NCBI GenBank assembly: GCA_037179515.1
Contig: JAXCGZ010016406.1
Location: 1-15,000 of the forward strand
DNA: 15,000 nucleotides
DNA from: Halocaridina rubra
Taxonomy: Eukaryota > Arthropoda > Malacostraca > Decapoda > Atyidae
Reading direction: 5' to 3'
The position numbers and the translations under genes were made by a program. The notes below the pieces were generated by a model, which was not told where the DNA came from, ran no database searches, and saw nothing but the letters and a program-made list of their open reading frames with translations. The stretch's first letter is position 1, and the number at the start of each line of letters is the position of its first letter. Shown one piece after another: positions 11,372-15,000 of this stretch.

Positions 11372-12063
11372 TTACCTAATTGTGTTTACGGGAAAGAGCC
11401 CAAAGCTCGTATCTTCCCGTCTCCTGATCGGTTCCATATTATACTTAGTGATACTTATCATACCTGTCCTTAAAACTATGGATTGAGATAGCATTAACTA
11501 CCTCCTCGCTTAGCCAATTCCAATTATCAACTACTCTTACACTGAAAAAGTATTTCCTTACATCCTGCAAAGAAGTTTTCTTACGAAGCTTCAAACTATG
11601 ACCTCTAGTTCTAGAGCCAGCCATATCAAAATATCGATCCCTATCCACTCTATCATAACCATGAAGGAATTTAAAGACTGTCACCATATCCCCCCTCACT
11701 CTTCTAGCTTCAAGTGATGGTAAGTCTAATTCCCTCAGCCTCTCATCATAACTGAGATTGCGTATTTCTGGCACCAGTTTCGTGGCATGTCTTTGAACTT
11801 TTTCAAGCTTAGCTATGTGCTTTTTCAAATGCGGATTCCAAAAGGGGGCTGCATATTCGAGTTTTGGCCTCACATAGGTTACATAAATATTTCTGAACAT
11901 TTCCTAGTCCATGTGCCTGAAGGCTACCCTTACATTTGATAAGAATGCATATGCTGCCCTTACTATGCCATTTATATGTATTTCTGGAGACAAATCTGCC
12001 AGTATGTTTACTCCTAGATCTCTCTCATTTTCTGTCTCTTGAAGTTGTACTCCAGCCACCGAG
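11370..12063 (-). mobile_element. LINE copy 6, 5'-truncated, second subfamily
   Basis: About 0.69 kb with the ORF2 C-terminal domain (11445-12063), a 3' UTR with hairpin and a single 14-bp tail unit (11370-11383). It carries subfamily markers shared by copies 6-10 and absent from 2-5: GAGATAGC for GAGGTAGC, GCAAAGAAGT for GCAAACAAGT, TTACGAAG for TTCCGAAG, and KKTS for KKTC in the protein. It ends at CCACCGAG and then runs into a short TG tract. Confidence 0.9.
11445..12063 (-). pseudogene. ORF2 C-terminal fragment with nonsense mutation (copy 6)
   Basis: It encodes the part from the Val-Ala-Gly-Val-Gln-Leu-Gln block through NERDLGVNIL and the C-terminal domain to a stop at 11445. The Lys codon in HMDKEMFRN is TAG here (11904-11906, CTA on the plus strand), so the frame is closed there. 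The same mutation occurs in copy 8, which shows that the two descend from one duplication. No RT active-site motif is included. Confidence 0.88.
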
Positions 12064-12079
12064 TGTGTGTGCGTGTGTG
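12064..12079. repeat. Short interrupted TG tract, 3' tail of copy 7
   Basis: Sixteen bases of TG with one C (GTGTGCGTGTG) between the truncated end of copy 6 and the tail of copy 7. It is a much shorter, decayed form of the tract found at the other junctions. Confidence 0.85.
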
Positions 12080-12947
12080 ATTACCTAAGTGTGATTACCT
12101 AATTGTGATTACCTAATTGTGTTTACGGGAAAGAGCTCAAAGCTCGTATCTTCCCGTCTCCTGATCGGTTCCATTTTAGACTTAGTGATACTTATCGTAC
12201 CTGTCCTTAAAACTAGGGATTGAGATAGCATTAACTACCTCCTCGCTTAGCCAATTCCAATTATCAACTACTCTTACACTGAAAAAGTATTTCCTTGCAT
12301 CCTGCAAAGAAGTTTTCTTACGAAGCTTCAAACTATGACCTCTAGTTCTAGAGCCAGCCATATCGAAATATCGATCCCTATCCACTCTATCATAACCATG
12401 AAGGAATTTAAAGACTGTCACCATATCCCCCCTTACTCTTCTAGCATCGAGTGATGGTAAGTCTAATTCCCTCAGCCTCTCATTATAACTGAGATTGCGT
12501 ATTTATGGCACCAGTTTCGTGGCATGTCTTTGAACTTTTTCAAGCTTAGCTATGTGCTTTTTCAAGTGCGGATTCCAAAAGGGGGCTGCATATTCGAGTT
12601 TTGGCCTCACATAGGTTACATAAATATTTCTGAACATTTCCTTGTCCATGTGCCTGAAGGTTACCCTTACATTTGATAAGAATGCATATGCTGCCCTTAC
12701 TATGCCATTTATATGTATTTCTGGAGACAAATCTGCCAGTATGTTTACTCCTAGGTCTCTCTCATTTTCTGTCTCTTGAAGTTGTACTCCAGCCACCGAG
12801 TAGTCAAGCTTGGGCCTTCTTGCACTTGTACCCATTCTCATTACCTTACATTTTGAAGTATTGAATTTCATTAGCCACTTTTCTGACCACTCATGCAGAT
12901 TATTTAGATCCTCCTGAAGTTCTCTACCATTGATCTCGTTTTTTACT
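12079..12947 (-). mobile_element. LINE copy 7, 5'-truncated, three tail repeats
   Basis: About 0.87 kb with three 14-bp tail units (12079-12092 with one change, 12093-12106, 12107-12120), then the hairpin 3' UTR and the end of ORF2. In the hairpin a C-to-T change gives GAGCTCAAAGCTC, which lengthens the inner stem to five pairs. The 5' end at about 12947 lies in the sequence coding KVKNEINGRE and meets copy 8 without a TG tract. Confidence 0.88.
12182..12947 (-). pseudogene. ORF2 fragment with nonsense mutation (copy 7)
   Basis: It covers HEWSEKWLMKFNTSKCKVM, NERDLGVNIL and the C-terminal domain. One nonsense change turns the Glu of LVPEIRNL into TAA (12503-12505). The two flanking open stretches are in the same frame, so no indel is needed. 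It lacks all catalytic RT motifs. An identical fragment is present 1,575 bp to the right (copy 9). Confidence 0.87.
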
Positions 12948-13638
12948 TACTTAATTGTGTTTACGGGAAAGAGCCCAAAGCTCGTATCTTCCCGTCTCCT
13001 GATCGGTTCCATTTTAGACTTAGTGATACTTATCGTACCTGTCCTTAAAACTATGGATTGAGATAGCATTAACTACCTCCTCGCTTAGCGAATTCCAATT
13101 ATCAACTACTCTTACACTGAAAAAGTATTTCCTTACATCCTGCAAAGAAGTTTTCTTACGAAGCTTCAAACTATGACCTCTAGTTCTAGAGCCAGCCATA
13201 TCAAAATATCGATCCCTATCCACTCTATCATAACCATGAAGGAATTTAAAGACTGTCACCATATCCCCCCTCACTCTTCTAGCTTCAAGTGATGGTAAGT
13301 CTAATTCCCTCAGCCTCTCATCATAACTGAGATTGCGTATTTCTGGCACCAGTTTCGTGGCATGTCTTTGAACTTTTTCAAGCTTAGCTATGTGCTTTTT
13401 CAAATGCGGATTCCAAAAGGGGGCTGCATATTCGAGTTTTGGCCTCACATAGGTTACATAAATATTTCTGAACATTTCCTAGTCCATGTGCCTGAAGGCT
13501 ACCCTTACATTTGATAAGAATGCATATGCTGCCCTTACTATGCCATTTATATGTATTTCTGGAGACAAATCTGCCAGTATGTTTACTCCTAGATCTCTCT
13601 CATTTTCTGTCTCTTGAAGTTGTACTCCAGCCACCGAG
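12945..13638 (-). mobile_element. LINE copy 8, 5'-truncated, recombinant
   Basis: This copy corresponds to copy 6 shifted by 1,575 bp. Its 3' end (12952 to 13090) matches copy 10 and differs from copy 6 at four sites (13013, 13017, 13035, 13090). From 13194 on it matches copy 6 and differs from copy 10. It is therefore a chimera made by unequal crossing-over. Its tail is only one degenerate 14-mer (ACTTACTTAATTGT), with no TG tract. Confidence 0.87.
13020..13638 (-). pseudogene. ORF2 C-terminal fragment with nonsense mutation (copy 8)
   Basis: The same content as the copy 6 fragment, including the TAG in place of the Lys codon of HMDKEMF (13479-13481). It differs from copy 6 in the last part: DNWNSLSEE here against DNWNWLSEE in copy 6, from the C/G difference at 13090, on the copy 10 side of the crossover. 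Confidence 0.87.
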
Positions 13639-13654
13639 TGTGTGTGCGTGTGTG
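13639..13654. repeat. Short interrupted TG tract, 3' tail of copy 9
   Basis: Identical to 12064-12079, including the C interruption, as expected from the 1,575-bp duplication. Confidence 0.85.
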
Positions 13655-14522
13655 ATTACCTAAGTGTGATTACCTAATTGTGATTACCTAATTGTGTTTA
13701 CGGGAAAGAGCTCAAAGCTCGTATCTTCCCGTCTCCTGATCGGTTCCATTTTAGACTTAGTGATACTTATCGTACCTGTCCTTAAAACTAGGGATTGAGA
13801 TAGCATTAACTACCTCCTCGCTTAGCCAATTCCAATTATCAACTACTCTTACACTGAAAAAGTATTTCCTTGCATCCTGCAAAGAAGTTTTCTTACGAAG
13901 CTTCAAACTATGACCTCTAGTTCTAGAGCCAGCCATATCGAAATATCGATCCCTATCCACTCTATCATAACCATGAAGGAATTTAAAGACTGTCACCATA
14001 TCCCCCCTTACTCTTCTAGCATCGAGTGATGGTAAGTCTAATTCCCTCAGCCTCTCATTATAACTGAGATTGCGTATTTATGGCACCAGTTTCGTGGCAT
14101 GTCTTTGAACTTTTTCAAGCTTAGCTATGTGCTTTTTCAAGTGCGGATTCCAAAAGGGGGCTGCATATTCGAGTTTTGGCCTCACATAGGTTACATAAAT
14201 ATTTCTGAACATTTCCTTGTCCATGTGCCTGAAGGTTACCCTTACATTTGATAAGAATGCATATGCTGCCCTTACTATGCCATTTATATGTATTTCTGGA
14301 GACAAATCTGCCAGTATGTTTACTCCTAGGTCTCTCTCATTTTCTGTCTCTTGAAGTTGTACTCCAGCCACCGAGTAGTCAAGCTTGGGCCTTCTTGCAC
14401 TTGTACCCATTCTCATTACCTTACATTTTGAAGTATTGAATTTCATTAGCCACTTTTCTGACCACTCATGCAGATTATTTAGATCCTCCTGAAGTTCTCT
14501 ACCATTGATCTCGTTTTTTACT
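13654..14522 (-). mobile_element. LINE copy 9, duplicate of copy 7
   Basis: It appears base-for-base identical to copy 7 by eye. It has the same three tail units (13654-13695), the GAGCTC hairpin variant, the TAGGGATTG variant near 13790 and the same 5' end joined to copy 10 without TG. Confidence 0.88.
13757..14522 (-). pseudogene. ORF2 fragment with nonsense mutation (copy 9)
   Basis: Identical to the copy 7 fragment, with the Glu-to-TAA change at 14078-14080. No active-site motif is present. Confidence 0.87.
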
Positions 14523-15000
14523 TACTTAATTGTGTTTACGGGAAAGAGCCCAAAGCTCGTATCTTCCCGTCTCCTGATCGGTTCCATTTTAGACTTAGTG
14601 ATACTTATCGTACCTGTCCTTAAAACTATGGATTGAGATAGCATTAACTACCTCCTCGCTTAGCGAATTCCAATTATCAACTACTCTTACACTGAAAAAG
14701 TATTTCCTTACATCCTGCAAAGAAGTTTTCTTACGAAGCTTCAAACTATGACCTCTAGTTCTAGAGCCTGCCATATCAAAATATCGATCCCTATCCACTC
14801 TTTTCATAACCATGAAGGAATTTAAAGACTGTCACCATATCCCCCCTCAATCTTCTAGCTTCTAGTGATGGTAAGTCTAATTTCTTCAGCCTCTCATCAT
14901 AACTGAGATTATGTATTTCTGGCACCAGTTTCGTGGCATGTCTTTGAACTTTTTCAAGCTTAGCTATGTGCTTTTTCAAGTGCGGATTCCAAAAGGGGGC
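14520..15000 (-). mobile_element. LINE copy 10, partial, runs off the right edge
   Basis: It has the 3' end of a further copy with one degenerate 14-mer (14520-14533), the hairpin 3' UTR and the end of ORF2 to the window edge. Bases 14527-14665 match copy 8. Beyond about 14769 it diverges from copies 6 and 8 (for example GAGCCTGCC, TTTTCATAACC, CTTCTAGTGATGG), which marks it as the older partner in the crossover. Confidence 0.87.
14595..15000 (-). pseudogene. ORF2 C-terminal fragment with frameshift (copy 10)
   Basis: It encodes KKHIAKLEKVQRHATKLVPEI and the conserved tail to a stop at 14595. A one-base insertion in the T run at 14801-14804 (CACTCTTTTCATAACC against CACTCTATCATAACC elsewhere) shifts the frame between FKFLHGY and DRDRYFDMAG. 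The copy is also more diverged than its neighbours (for example RLKKLDLPSLEARRLRGD). The upstream part lies outside the window. Confidence 0.86.

Larger units (their letters stand above)
11377..14526. repeat. Tandem duplication, period 1,575 bp (two full units plus part of a third)
   Basis: Unit A spans 11377-12951 (copies 6 and 7), and unit B spans 12952-14526 (copies 8 and 9). The start of a third unit is 14527-15000 (copy 10). Units A and B differ at four sites, all within the first 139 bases, and look identical over the following 1.4 kb. The shared nonsense mutations in both ORF2 fragments of each unit support a single recent duplication. Confidence 0.9.

Overview
This window is eukaryotic repeat DNA and I find no host gene in it. 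It is built almost entirely from copies of one non-LTR retrotransposon (LINE), all transcribed from the minus strand. The protein signature is an APE-type endonuclease, a reverse transcriptase and a C-terminal domain ending in conserved Trp/Leu/His-rich blocks, with a microsatellite 3' tail. This fits the CR1/L2/Jockey assemblage. Abundant pure (TG)n·(CA)n tracts together with this LINE type suggest an arthropod, probably a decapod crustacean. That host call is inference and not firm.

Layout, left to right on the plus strand. Copy 1 (1-702, inner ORF2 fragment) is followed by (TG)n 703-792. Copy 2 (792-2349, 5'-truncated) is followed by a 606-bp (TG)n at 2350-2955. Copy 3 (2957-3547, 5'-truncated) is followed by (TG)n 3548-3613. 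Copy 4 (3613-6758, truncated inside ORF1) is followed by (TG)n 6759-6824. Copy 5 (6824 to 10836, probably to 11333) is the only copy with a complete ORF1. An AT-rich 0.5-kb stretch (10837-11333), probably its 5' UTR, is followed by (TG)n 11334-11370. Copies 6-10 (11370-15000) are short 5'-truncated copies of a slightly different subfamily. They sit in a tandem duplication with a 1,575-bp period.

How the parts work together. ORF1 (359 aa, coiled coil plus RRM-like core) would be the RNA-binding chaperone. ORF2 (about 940 aa) supplies the nicking endonuclease and the reverse transcriptase. The 3' UTR carries a hairpin preserved in every copy and a 14-bp tail repeat, followed by (CA)n on the sense strand. 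Almost every copy's 5' truncation point runs straight into the (CA)n tail of the next copy, with no other DNA between. This suggests that new copies land in the (CA)n tail of older copies, so the element builds its own head-to-tail array. Unequal crossing-over then expands it, as the 1,575-bp duplication shows.

Both copies that reach ORF1 (4 and 5) carry a 2-bp deletion that breaks ORF2, at different sites. ORF2 has no AUG before its catalytic endonuclease residues. Its frame is open for 94 nt into the end of ORF1, where an AAATTTT heptamer lies in the correct phase for a -1 ribosomal frameshift.
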